The notes beneath the pieces are model-generated. The model had not been told where the DNA came from. It did not search any database and saw only the letters and a list, made by a program, of their open reading frames with translations. A stretch of DNA of 64,000 nt from a bacterium (GTDB lineage Bacteria > Desulfobacterota > Binatia > Binatales > Binataceae), in assembly GCA_014896235.1 (NCBI GenBank), contig JADBKU010000013.1, positions 32,002 through 96,001 of the forward strand, given 5' to 3'. Position 1 is the stretch's first letter, and the number at the start of each line of letters is the position of its first letter. A program made the position numbers and the translations under genes. Shown here piece after piece: positions 42,389 through 50,197 of the stretch.

Positions 42389-43666
42389 ATGGCGGAATCG
42401 CTCGCGGCCCATCTTGCGGGCCTGATCGATAACATCTCGCAGATCGCCAACACCGCCGAATCCGATGCGCGGCGCAACCTGCTCAACGCGCTGCGCCAGG
42501 CCCAGCAGGAAGCGGCGGCCAACGGCGTGCAGATTCCCGACGGCGCCAGCGGAGCTGAAATCGCAGCGGCGCTCGGCAACCTGCGCGCGGGCGACGCCGT
42601 CGCGGAAGCGATCGGCATCCGCGAAATCGCCGGCGACGCGCCATACGAGGAATTCGATCCGCATTGGGCGGAAAGCCTGCTGAATTACTATCGCACCGGC
42701 AAGAATCGCACGCCTTTCAGACTCCACAGCGATTCTACGCCGGCGATCGATCCAGTGCGTCAGCTTGTCGCCGCGCCGTCGATCAGAATCGCGATCGCCG
42801 GCGACTGGGGCACCGGCGCAGCGGCGGCGCTGGCGGTGGCCGATCAGATAAAGAAACTCGATCCGCATTACACAATCCATCTCGGCGACGTTTACTACTC
42901 CGGCCTGCCGGAGGAAGAACAGCAGAAATTTTTAGCCTCATGGCCGCCCGGCAGCGAGGGCGAATACACGCTCAACTCGAATCACGAAATGTATTGCGGC
43001 GGAGCGGGCTATTTCAAAACGCTGCTCGACGCCCAGCGCTTCCGGAAATCGCAGCAAGGACTCAGCTACTTCGCTTTGAGCAACGAGCACTGGCTGATCG
43101 TCGGACTGGATACCGCCTATTTCGCCTACTACCAGAGCCTGCTGTACGAAAACGGGTCGCTGTTCGAACCGGACGCGCGGCGCGAACCCAAAGGGATGGC
43201 GCAGCTCGAATGGTTCGTCGCCCTGCTTGCGCGCCATTCGGGCAAGCGCGTCATCCTGCTGACCCATCACGACGGCTTCGACGTCCATCCCGTCACCGGC
43301 GCGGTCACGCCCAAGCCGTTGTACGCGCAGGTGACGGGCGCGATGAGCGCCGTGCACGACTGGTGGTGGTACTGGGGCCACGTGCACGCGGGCATCGCGT
43401 ACGAACGGATTTTCTTCGCCAACAACGCGGCGATGACGGCGCGCTGCGTCGGCCACGGCGCGATTCCCTATCTGCCGTGGATGCGCAATCTGGAAAAACT
43501 CGGCGACGGCACGGTGCGCGTGGCGTGGGCGGAAACCGATCTCGCGCGCAACGGCGGCGACGCGCGGCGCGCGCCCAACGGCTTCCTGATGCTGACGCTG
43601 AGCGGCGCGGAGCTTCACGAACAATTCTATGACGAGCTGGGCCGGGTGCGCTGGTCGAACTTTTAG
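42389..43666 (+). CDS. metallophosphoesterase (calcineurin-like)
   Basis: 425-residue protein with a N-terminal helical region (about 130 residues, no signal peptide) and a calcineurin-like phosphoesterase domain. Metal-site motifs in order: AIAGDWGTG (Asp), HLGDVYYSG (GD), NSNHEMY (the GNHE equivalent, here S in place of G), LLTHHDGFDVH (His) and WGHVHAG (GHxH). The active dimetal site therefore looks intact. Ribosome binding site AAAGGGGGGAG. The gene at 43700 starts 33 nt later, so the two are co-transcribed. Substrate unknown; this subgroup contains large cytosolic phosphodiesterase-like enzymes. Confidence 0.88.
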   Translation: MAESLAAHLAGLIDNISQIANTAESDARRNLLNALRQAQQEAAANGVQIPDGASGAEIAAALGNLRAGDAVAEAIGIREIAGDAPYEEFDPHWAESLLNYYRTGKNRTPFRLHSDSTPAIDPVRQLVAAPSIRIAIAGDWGTGAAAALAVADQIKKLDPHYTIHLGDVYYSGLPEEEQQKFLASWPPGSEGEYTLNSNHEMYCGGAGYFKTLLDAQRFRKSQQGLSYFALSNEHWLIVGLDTAYFAYYQSLLYENGSLFEPDARREPKGMAQLEWFVALLARHSGKRVILLTHHDGFDVHPVTGAVTPKPLYAQVTGAMSAVHDWWWYWGHVHAGIAYERIFFANNAAMTARCVGHGAIPYLPWMRNLEKLGDGTVRVAWAETDLARNGGDARRAPNGFLMLTLSGAELHEQFYDELGRVRWSNF

Positions 43667-43699
43667 GCGGCGCGCGGGAATCGCCGGGAGAAAACCAAA

Positions 43700-44605
43700 A
43701 TGATCACGACGCAAAATCGCGACTCTTACGCGGTGGTCGCGATGATTCAGGAAGCGATCGCGGGCGGATTCGCGGGGCGGATGCCGCTTGCGGCGATCAA
43801 ATCCGCCGACGGAACCTCGCTCAAGCAGAATCTCGACGCGGGCCAGCCGCTGCCGCGCAATCTCACGATCGATTTTTCGCCCTTGCTCGACCTGATTCAT
43901 CTGCCGCGCGCTGGCGACGCGGCGTTCGGCCTGCAATCCGCATTCAACGCGATCGCCGATCCGGCCGGCGCCCTGCGCCGCATCTTCATGGCCGGCGATC
44001 CGGACGGCGCCAAGCCCGACCCGACGGCGATCTTCGCGCGGCTGCTGGAATTTTTCACGGCCGATCCGGGCCGCGCCGATCTGGCGAGAACGCTCGGTTC
44101 GTTTCTCGAAGGGCAGTTCGGAATCGCGCTGTCGCTGGCGACGACGCTGCGCAATCTCGCCGATCCTTCTCTGCCGCGCGTGATCGCCGACGCCTGCCTG
44201 GAATATTTCTTCGCCGCCGACGGCTACACGACCATCGACGCGATCCATCTGCGCCCGCCGCTTGCAGCGGGCGGAAACCTGAACCAGCGCAACGCCGACC
44301 GTTACGTGCGCGATCTGATTACCGTGATCGTCGAAGCGGCCGGCAACGTGCAGTACGGCCTGCGCGATCGGCTGGCGCGCGCGCTGGCGCTCTTTCCGGC
44401 GGCGCGGCATGACGCCGTGATGCGATGGTTCGGCGGCTTCGGCGCGATGGCCGAGGCGGGCGTGATGGCCGCGGTCGAGGAGACCCTGCGCGGCATCGGG
44501 CAGTTTCAAGGCAACGCGATCGTCGCGGCCGCCGGCGGCGCGTACGCCGGAACCGCGGCGCGCAAGGCGACCCAGCACGTCTTTCTCAGCGAGCTGGGCG
44601 TCTAG
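43700..44605 (+). CDS. hypothetical helical protein linked to metallophosphoesterase
   Basis: 301-residue protein I do not recognise. No signal peptide or clear membrane helix; mostly amphipathic helices (DSYAVVAMIQEAIAGGF, IFARLLEFFTADPG, TIDAIHLRPPLAAGGN). The last 50 residues are Gly/Ala-rich (IVAAAGGAYAGTAARKA) and could be membrane-associating. GGGAGAAAAC upstream of the ATG at 43700. The close spacing to the metallophosphoesterase suggests a functional pair; possibly a regulatory or scaffolding partner. Confidence 0.65.
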   Translation: MITTQNRDSYAVVAMIQEAIAGGFAGRMPLAAIKSADGTSLKQNLDAGQPLPRNLTIDFSPLLDLIHLPRAGDAAFGLQSAFNAIADPAGALRRIFMAGDPDGAKPDPTAIFARLLEFFTADPGRADLARTLGSFLEGQFGIALSLATTLRNLADPSLPRVIADACLEYFFAADGYTTIDAIHLRPPLAAGGNLNQRNADRYVRDLITVIVEAAGNVQYGLRDRLARALALFPAARHDAVMRWFGGFGAMAEAGVMAAVEETLRGIGQFQGNAIVAAAGGAYAGTAARKATQHVFLSELGV

Positions 44606-44629
44606 CCGCGCCGCGGCGCTATCGAGAGG

Positions 44630-45787
44630 CTACGCGGCGACGCGCGGCACGACCTTGGTCCAGAACTGCTCGAGGATCTTGAGATTGCGTTCGTGCGGAA
44701 TCAGTCCGTTGTACATCCACGCGAAGATCCACTTGATCGGCAGGCGCTTCTGCAACCGCTCGAGCTGGCGCGTGACCGTGTCGATCGTACCGACCAGCGC
44801 AAGGCTGTTTTCGAACAGGTCGGGAGTCTCGCCGGTCTTCGGGTCCTGCATCGCCTTGGAAAAGCCAAACGGCTCGAACCACTCGTGCCCGCAGAAGTAG
44901 CCGCTCTGCTTCCACATCGCGCGCGCTTCGTCGTCGGTGTCGGCGATTATCACGTCACGCAGCACGCCGAAGCCTTCGCCCACCGGCTGGCCCGAGACCG
45001 AGGCGTAGAGTTCCGCCAGATGGCGCTCGTAATCGGGAAACAGCGGCGGAATGACGGCGGTCACGCCCTCTTCCGCGCACCAGCGGATGCTTCGCTCCGA
45101 AGAGGCGAAAGGCTGAAAGATCGGCGGATGCGGTTTCTGCACCGGCTTCGGCACGACGCTGACCGCTTTCACGATGCCGTTTTCGACGCCGCGGCCCCAT
45201 TTCTGCGTCGCCTCGATATTCCACGGCGTTTCGCCGGGCGGCACGCGCCAGTAGCGGCCCTCGTATGACAGCATCTCCTCGGTCCACGCCCGCTTGATGA
45301 TCCGGTAGCACTCCTCGAACGCCGCCCGGTTCGCGTCGTCGATCGCGTCGTGCTGATGCGGCTGGGCGCCGTGGATGCCGTGGGTCTGCTGCGCCATGAT
45401 ATCGACCCATCGCCGCTGATAGCCGCGCGCGAAACCGGCGTTGGCCCGTCCGCCCGTCATGTGGTCGAGCATCGCGATATCCTCGGCCACGCGGATCGGA
45501 TTGTTGGCCGGCAGCACGATTCCGAGCTGGCCGACGCGCAACCGCTTGGTCTGCATCCCGATATACAGATCGAGCATCACCGGATTGTTCGAAACCTCGA
45601 ATCCCTCGGCGTGGAAATGATGCTCGGTGAAGCTGATCGAGTCGTAACCGAGCGCATCGGCCAGTTGCGCCTGCTCGGTGATCTCGCGCAGCATCCGGTC
45701 ATACAGGTCGCCGCGCAACGCGACCATCCCGCGCTCGATCTCGGAGCGGCTGCCCACCGAGGGGAGATAAAAAAGCGACACCTTCAT
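44630..45787 (-). CDS. LLM class flavin-dependent oxidoreductase
   Basis: 385-residue luciferase-like monooxygenase (bacterial luciferase/F420 or FMN family, TIM barrel). Landmarks: YDSISFTEHHFHAEGF (E-H-H), GIVLPANNPIRVAEDIAMLDHMTGGRANAGFARGY, and EGRYWRVPPGETPWN. The C-terminal region with FENSLALVGTIDTVTRQLERL is common in LLM oxidoreductases. It is alone on its strand; 200 nt upstream is the terminator of the next gene. Substrate cannot be told. Confidence 0.9.
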   Translation of the reverse strand: MKVSLFYLPSVGSRSEIERGMVALRGDLYDRMLREITEQAQLADALGYDSISFTEHHFHAEGFEVSNNPVMLDLYIGMQTKRLRVGQLGIVLPANNPIRVAEDIAMLDHMTGGRANAGFARGYQRRWVDIMAQQTHGIHGAQPHQHDAIDDANRAAFEECYRIIKRAWTEEMLSYEGRYWRVPPGETPWNIEATQKWGRGVENGIVKAVSVVPKPVQKPHPPIFQPFASSERSIRWCAEEGVTAVIPPLFPDYERHLAELYASVSGQPVGEGFGVLRDVIIADTDDEARAMWKQSGYFCGHEWFEPFGFSKAMQDPKTGETPDLFENSLALVGTIDTVTRQLERLQKRLPIKWIFAWMYNGLIPHERNLKILEQFWTKVVPRVAA

Positions 45788-45930
45788 GAATTACTTCTCC
45801 TGATAACGGTTCGGCGGCCATGCCGCTCGCGTCGAGCGAACCTCGCCGAAAAACATCAGCAAAGCTAATGGACGGGTTGTTTGATGGCAACCGCTTGCGG
45901 CTAGCGCGGCCCGCGCGGCGCTCCAAACGC

Positions 45931-45964
45931 GAAGAGGGCGGCCGGCAGTGCGGCCACCCTCTTC
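45931..45964. terminator. hairpin terminator downstream of secreted protein gene
   Basis: GAAGAGGG-C-GGCCG and CGGCC-A-CCCTCTTC form an 8 bp plus 5 bp stem with one mismatch and a GCAGTG loop. It is 24 nt past the stop of the minus-strand gene at 45989. The downstream minus-strand side has only a short T run. Confidence 0.55.
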
Positions 45965-45988
45965 ATTGTGCGCGATCCTCGGACGCGA

Positions 45989-46579
45989 TCAGCTATTCGG
46001 CGCGTTGTTGCCGCGCGTGATGCCAATCCGCGCGCGCATCGTCGCGGCCTTGATCGTGTCGGAACCGCCGCTCACGCTCACGCCTGTCGCAACGCAATGA
46101 TACGTGCCGGCGTCAAGTTCGTTGGCCAGATTCTCGTGCAGCAGCGTGCGATTGCATAGCAGCGTCGTGGTCGTCGTGCCCGACGGAAAACAATAGGCGC
46201 CCGCATTGTTGGCTGGCGTATAGACGAGGCTGGCCGTGAACGAACCGTCGCCCGAACCGAAATCCCCGCTCGGGGGCGTGATCGATCCCGAAACTGAGCC
46301 GGTGCAGACATTTTCGGTCTGGCCTTCGCCATTCACCGCCGTGAACGTCTCGGCGCCGCTCAGATTGCCCTGTTTGTCGGCGATTAGCTGGCCGAGGCCG
46401 TCAACCTGGATCGTGGTCGGCTCTGACGCGACCGTGGCGTATTCCACGCCCTGAAAGCTCAGGTTCATGTTGCCGCTCGGCGTCGGTCGTGACGGCTTCG
46501 CCAAGGCCGGTCCGCTCCCCATCCCGGCGATCGCAAGGCCCGCGATCGCCGCTCCGATTACATACCTCCGCACTCCCAT
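45989..46579 (-). CDS. secreted hypothetical protein
   Basis: 196 residues with a signal peptide (RRYVIGAAIAGLAIAGMGSGPALA, cleavage near ALA). The mature part is Thr/Gly/Ser-rich and predicted all-beta (GNMNLSFQGVEYATVASEPTTIQVDGLGQLIADKQGNLSGAE). It carries four cysteines, at VCTGS, YCFPS, LCNRT and YHCVA, likely disulfides. Codon use is normal. A good ribosome binding site (AAGGAGG, about 10 nt before the ATG) is present. No family recognised. Confidence 0.72.
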   Translation of the reverse strand: MGVRRYVIGAAIAGLAIAGMGSGPALAKPSRPTPSGNMNLSFQGVEYATVASEPTTIQVDGLGQLIADKQGNLSGAETFTAVNGEGQTENVCTGSVSGSITPPSGDFGSGDGSFTASLVYTPANNAGAYCFPSGTTTTTLLCNRTLLHENLANELDAGTYHCVATGVSVSGGSDTIKAATMRARIGITRGNNAPNS

Positions 46580-46650
46580 TTGGCTTCTTCCTCCTTGCCC
46601 TTTTGAGTTGAACGACCAAATACCGCTTTTGAGCGGCTATTGATGCCTGA

Positions 46651-46962
46651 TTAGCGCTTGATTCCCCAAATCAGGAAACCCGTGCCGCCGGCCAGCGTCC
46701 CGACGCTCGATACGACCGAGGCGGTGGTCCGCCAAGCCGCGTTGTCCTGGTTCGCCAGATGGTCTTCGAGCTGCATTTTCTGTTGGGGCGACAACTGGCT
46801 GTATGGCTCATTGTAATAGCTGGGCGCCGCTTGCTCGGCCGCGCCCTGCGGATCCATCGCGGTGCATCCCGCGATCGATGCGGCGAAAGCGGCGGCAAGC
46901 ATCAAGGCCAGAATTCGCGCTCCCCGCCGCCTTGATTTGCTCGACATAAATGCGGTTTTCAT
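46651..46962 (-). CDS. small hypothetical lipoprotein
   Basis: 103 residues. N-terminal signal (MKTAF...RGARILALMLAAAFAASIAGC) ends in lipobox SIAGC, so lipidation is likely. The mature part includes YSQLSPQQKMQLEDHLANQDNAAW, which resembles the PxQR-type helices of the DUF3106 protein at 48658, followed by a Gly-rich hydrophobic VSSVGTLAGGTGFLIWGIKR. GAGAGGCGG precedes the ATG. Divergent from the ECF gene at 47220 across a 257 nt gap and possibly in the same regulon. Confidence 0.72.
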   Translation of the reverse strand: MKTAFMSSKSRRRGARILALMLAAAFAASIAGCTAMDPQGAAEQAAPSYYNEPYSQLSPQQKMQLEDHLANQDNAAWRTTASVVSSVGTLAGGTGFLIWGIKR

Positions 46963-47219
46963 CGAAGTCCGCCTCTCTGGCCCCTTGGACGCGGCGTAAC
47001 GCCGAATCGTTTACGGTCGCCGAAAAGATTTCGTTGAGTTGCCGTAACCGGGCATCGAGCCGACGCTTGCACCGAAAATTTCCATGCCGCCGGTAAACGT
47101 TTAATCACTTAGCTTCGTACATAGCTTCAGCTAGCATCGGGTAGCGGCCTGCGCGCCGGGACTTCGGCCTGCGCGCGCAAACATAATGGCCAATTCCGAA
47201 CGGAGCAGACCGTAACCTG

Positions 47220-47792
47220 GTGGAGCCGTCAGATGAGGAGTTGTGCGCAAGGGTCGCCGCGAACGATCGCGCCGCGTTCGAGCTGCTGCTCGATCGGCAT
47301 CAGGAACGCGCATGGCGCGTCGCCGCGGCGATTCTCGGCAATGACGCCGAAGCGCGCGACGTTTCGCAGGAGGCGTTCATGCGCCTTCTTCAGTTCGCCC
47401 ATCGCTTCGACCGGCGGGCGCGCTTCACCACCTGGTTCCACCGGATTCTGGTCAATCTGTGCATCGACCACCAGCGCCGCTCCCGATGGTGGCGCAAATT
47501 CGTACCGCTGGCCGGACCCGGCTCCGACCCGGACGATGAAAATGTGGTTGACCCGCCGGCCGAAGAAGACGGTCCGGAGGAGCAAACGATGCGCGGCGAG
47601 CAGCACCGCCGCGTCCGCGCCGCGCTCGCGAAGCTCACGCCGAAACAGCGCGCCGCGGTGGTGATGCAGGTGCAGGAGGGATTAAGCAGCCGGGAGATCG
47701 CCGAAGTGCTTGGATGCACCGAGAGTACGGCGCGCGTGCATGTCCATCGCGGACTGATCGAACTGCGCAAACTGATGGCGAGGGAGGCCTGA
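47220..47792 (+). CDS. ECF RNA polymerase sigma factor
   Basis: 190-residue sigma factor. Region 2: LCARVAANDRAAFELLLDRHQERAWRVAAAI, DVSQEAFMRLLQFAHRFD, FTTWFHRILVNLCIDHQRR. Region 4: ALAKLTPKQRAAVVMQVQEGLSSREIAEVLGCTESTARVHVHRGLIELRKLM. The GTG at 47220 is used (CGGAGCAG 10 nt upstream). An insertion DPDDENVVDPPAEEDGPEE between regions 2 and 4 is acidic. The anti-sigma gene starts 2 nt later. The organism thus keeps at least two ECF sigma pairs in this window. Confidence 0.93.
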   Translation: MEPSDEELCARVAANDRAAFELLLDRHQERAWRVAAAILGNDAEARDVSQEAFMRLLQFAHRFDRRARFTTWFHRILVNLCIDHQRRSRWWRKFVPLAGPGSDPDDENVVDPPAEEDGPEEQTMRGEQHRRVRAALAKLTPKQRAAVVMQVQEGLSSREIAEVLGCTESTARVHVHRGLIELRKLMAREA

Positions 47793-47793
47793 G

Positions 47794-48345
47794 ATGAAAT
47801 TTTCACGTCATCCTGAAACCGCCCTTGCGCCGCTGCTGCGGGGCGAACTGGAGGGCGACGAGCGCGCCCGCGTCGCCGCGCATCTGGAAGAATGCGCGCG
47901 ATGCCGCGCCGCCGCATCGGGACTGGCGGAAACCGCCGATGCGTTGCGCGCCGGACTGGCCGCCGCGGCGATGCCTGACTGGACCGCCTATCGCGCGCAA
48001 TTGTCGCGGCGCATCGCGAAGGCCCAGGCGCCGAAGCAGGACGACGATCGCGAACTGGAAGTACCGTGGGGCGTCTGGGCCATGATGGCGCCGCTGGGGG
48101 TGTTCGCGATCGTCGCGATAATCGCGATGGGCGTGATGCTGCGCAATTCGATGATGGGCGAAATTTCCGCGCCGCCGCCCGATCAGCTCGCCGCGGCCGG
48201 CGAACTGACCGATGTCAATCTCGACCTGATGCGCAACTATCCGCTCGTGGCCCATCTCGATATGTTCGAGAATTACGATGTCATCGAACATCTTGACCAA
48301 TTGCCGGCGGCGCCGCCCGGCGGCGGCGGACCGACGTCGTCGTAG
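47794..48345 (+). CDS. zinc-finger anti-sigma factor
   Basis: 183 residues. N-terminal ZAS: MKFSRHPETALAPLLRGELEGDERARVAAHLEECARCRA (H-x3-C-x2-C). Transmembrane helix about residues 92-114 (WAMMAPLGVFAIVAIIAMGVML). Outside is a short acidic tail with NLDLMRNYPLVAHLDMFENYDVIEHLDQLP, unlike the tail of the other anti-sigma factor, so the signal probably differs. Gly-rich end (PAAPPGGGGPTSS). The next gene begins 2 nt after its stop. Overlapping frames are shadows. Confidence 0.87.
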   Translation: MKFSRHPETALAPLLRGELEGDERARVAAHLEECARCRAAASGLAETADALRAGLAAAAMPDWTAYRAQLSRRIAKAQAPKQDDDRELEVPWGVWAMMAPLGVFAIVAIIAMGVMLRNSMMGEISAPPPDQLAAAGELTDVNLDLMRNYPLVAHLDMFENYDVIEHLDQLPAAPPGGGGPTSS

Positions 48346-48346
48346 A

Positions 48347-48661
48347 ATGCTGGCTTCGGCTACGCTCGCAACCGTCTTTATCCTGAGCGCAATCTCGCGC
48401 GGGTTCGCGCAGGCGCCGCCGGACCCGCAGATGCTGCTGAATCTCGACCTGTTCGCGGCGTCGGGCGGCGATTCCGGCGCGAGCGAACAATCCGCCGGCC
48501 GTCCGGAATCGCTCGTGGAACAGATCCGGACGCTTCGCGCGCTCGGCTTTTTGGGCGGACGGCGAAATTACGGCGCCGCTTCGGATGCGAGTCAGCCGTC
48601 GCCAAATCCATATGCCTCTCCAGCGCCATCCTACGGCGACCAGGCGGAGCCGGTGGAGTGA
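48347..48661 (+). CDS. small secreted protein of sigma operon
   Basis: 104 residues from the ATG at 48347, 1 nt after the anti-sigma stop. Signal peptide MLASATLATVFILSAISRGFAQA. The mature part: PPDPQMLLNLDLFAASGGDSGASEQSAGRPESLVEQIRTLRALGFLGGRRNY followed by a Ser/Pro/Ala tail. The nested position (stop overlaps the next start, GTGA) indicates operon membership. No family recognised. The VEQIRTLRALGFL helix may contact a partner. Confidence 0.68.
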   Translation: MLASATLATVFILSAISRGFAQAPPDPQMLLNLDLFAASGGDSGASEQSAGRPESLVEQIRTLRALGFLGGRRNYGAASDASQPSPNPYASPAPSYGDQAEPVE

Positions 48662-49281
48662 ACGCGCCGCGTACCTCGAGCGGCGCCGCAAGGCGCACAT
48701 CGGCGGCCTGGCTAGGTCGTTCATTGGCGGGCTTTTTCGCGCTATCGGTCGCACTTGGCGTAATCTGCGCGACCGCGGTGCGCGGCCATGCGCAGGCGGG
48801 GCCGGCTTATCAGGATCGGGACGCGCGCGCATTCATCGAGCGCTATCCCGAGCAATGGTCGCGGCTGAATCCCGAACAGCGCCGGCGCGTGCTGGAAAAC
48901 TATCGGGCGTGGCGGCAAATGACGCCCGAGCAGCGTCAGGCTGCGCGCCGAAATTTTCAGCAATTCCGCGCTCTACCGCCTGATGAACGCCGACAGGTGC
49001 TGGAGGGGATGCGGCAATGGCGTCAACTGCCGCCCGAACAGCGCGAACGGCTGCGCGAGCAGTACAATCACTTCCGTCAGTTGCCGCCGGAACGACGCCA
49101 AGAGCTGATCCAGCGCTATCAACACTTTCAGCAACTGCCGCCCGAACAGCGCGAACACATGATGCGCAATTATCAGCGTTGGCGGCAAATGACGCCCGAT
49201 CAGCGTAATCAGGCGCGCCAGCGATGGGGCTTTTTCCGGCGCTGGCTCGGCCGCGGCCACGGTCATCGTCCCCCTCCGTAG
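48658..49281 (+). CDS. DUF3106 repeat protein, envelope helical protein
   Basis: 207 residues. GTG start overlaps the previous TGA (GTGA). Signal peptide to about residue 46 (SLAGFFALSVALGVICATAVRGHAQA). The mature part is seven ~18-residue helical repeats (residues 69-193), core L/M-P/T-P-E/D-Q/R-R, e.g. RQLPPEQRERLREQYNHF, RQLPPERRQELIQRYQHF, RQMTPEQRQAARRNFQQF, rich in Gln/Arg and Trp/Phe. The end is GRGHGHRPPP. This is the DUF3106 family, known from Gram-negative envelope proteins and resembling CpxP/zinc-resistance-like helices. As the last gene of an ECF operon it is likely a stress-responsive periplasmic factor. Confidence 0.85.
   Translation: MNAPRTSSGAARRTSAAWLGRSLAGFFALSVALGVICATAVRGHAQAGPAYQDRDARAFIERYPEQWSRLNPEQRRRVLENYRAWRQMTPEQRQAARRNFQQFRALPPDERRQVLEGMRQWRQLPPEQRERLREQYNHFRQLPPERRQELIQRYQHFQQLPPEQREHMMRNYQRWRQMTPDQRNQARQRWGFFRRWLGRGHGHRPPP
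48862..49236 (+). repeat. seven 54 nt coding repeats
   Basis: The repeats (17-18 codons each) encode the helical units of the DUF3106 protein. At DNA level they remain recognisable, with GCGGCAAATGACGCCCGAGC-like and GCCGCCCGAACAGCGCGAAC-like blocks recurring, pointing to expansion by duplication. Confidence 0.7.
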
Positions 49282-49341
49282 AAAGCGCCGTTGATGTTGG
49301 CGCCGCCGGCTTCGCGAATCGGCCGCGTCGCTCGCGGCCGT

Positions 49342-49893
49342 TTATAGATTGTCTTCCGGCTTCAAGCTGCGGAACAGTCGTATCAGAGTGTCGTGGAGCT
49401 GCTTTTCCTGATCGGCGACGACCGAGAAGTATTCTTCGTAGGCGCGTTCCACCAGCGGTATGGAGCGCAGGATGATCTGCACGCCCTCGTCCGTCAAGGT
49501 GAGCAACTTGCTCCGAGTGTCGCGCGGATCGGGGGTGCGGCGAATTGCGCGCTTGCGTTCGAGCGCACGCACCACCTTGGAAATCAGCATCGGATCCATC
49601 GCGCAGAACTGGGCCAGTTTGGCCTGCGAGGGCGGCTTCCCGTTACGCGTGATCCATAAGGTTGAGCCGAGCACGATGTACTGTAGATGAGTCATGCCGG
49701 CTTCAAGCAGAGCGCTGTTGAGACGGCGCATCCATCCATGCGCGGTCTGCCAGAGCAGATAGCCAAGACTGTCTTCGGGCTGCTTGAAGCGCGATACGGA
49801 ATCCCAATCGACCGCTTCGACAGGCGATGGTTGCGTCGTTTCCATAGCTATCTGTACATCGCTATTAGGCGTTATTGGCGTCTTGATGGCCAA
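49342..49893 (-). CDS. MarR family transcriptional regulator
   Basis: Winged-helix repressor, about 183 residues from the TTG at 49893 or 167 from the ATG at 49845. GGGGGAGAG upstream of the TTG gives the better ribosome binding site, so 49893 is used but is uncertain. Seen: LGYLLWQTAHGWMRRLNSALLEAGMTHLQYIVL, the recognition helix SQAKLAQFCAMDPMLISKVVRALERK, and the wing RTPDPRDTRSKLLTLTDEG. Divergent from the acyl-CoA synthetase at 50198, which it may regulate together with itself. An inverted repeat at 49921-49938 lies 28 nt upstream of the TTG. Ligand unknown. Confidence 0.86.
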   Translation of the reverse strand: MAIKTPITPNSDVQIAMETTQPSPVEAVDWDSVSRFKQPEDSLGYLLWQTAHGWMRRLNSALLEAGMTHLQYIVLGSTLWITRNGKPPSQAKLAQFCAMDPMLISKVVRALERKRAIRRTPDPRDTRSKLLTLTDEGVQIILRSIPLVERAYEEYFSVVADQEKQLHDTLIRLFRSLKPEDNL

Positions 49894-50197
49894 GCGGCTC
49901 TTCTCTCCCCCTTTTTGCCGACCAATTCTTAAACTGGTTTTGGACCGGCCGAAATGAACATCCCCATGAAATCCGTGACGCAGAACGTGACGTTTGTAAA
50001 GAATTTTATCGCGTTCTCGGACTCGAGTCATCAAGGCGCCGAATTGCCGCACTTGTCATTTATTAACCGTAATTGAGCGCAATAAGCTAGAATTACGCGA
50101 TCGATTTTGACGGCGCTCTGATCATCCGCCGTTAAAGTCCCTATACTGGTCGCGATCGTCCGCGTCGGACGCGCAAAAATCAGGGAGTACGAACGAA
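49894..50197. other. divergent promoter region of marR and acyl-CoA synthetase
   Basis: This 304 nt gap is AT-richer than its surroundings and holds no gene. It contains the inverted repeat at 49921-49938 and a TATACT (50142-50147) that could be the -10 of the plus-strand synthetase promoter; no matching -35 at 17 nt was found. Confidence 0.55.
49921..49938. promoter_or_regulatory. candidate MarR operator
   Basis: ACCAATT-CTTA-AACTGGT is an 18 bp inverted repeat with one mismatch (ACCAATT against AACTGGT), a size typical of MarR operators, located just upstream of the marR start. Position supports autoregulation; unproven. Confidence 0.4.

Noticed and set aside
48862..49236. CRISPR-like or minisatellite array
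   Set aside because: The repeats are coding, 54 nt, in frame with the DUF3106 protein and have no unique spacers.
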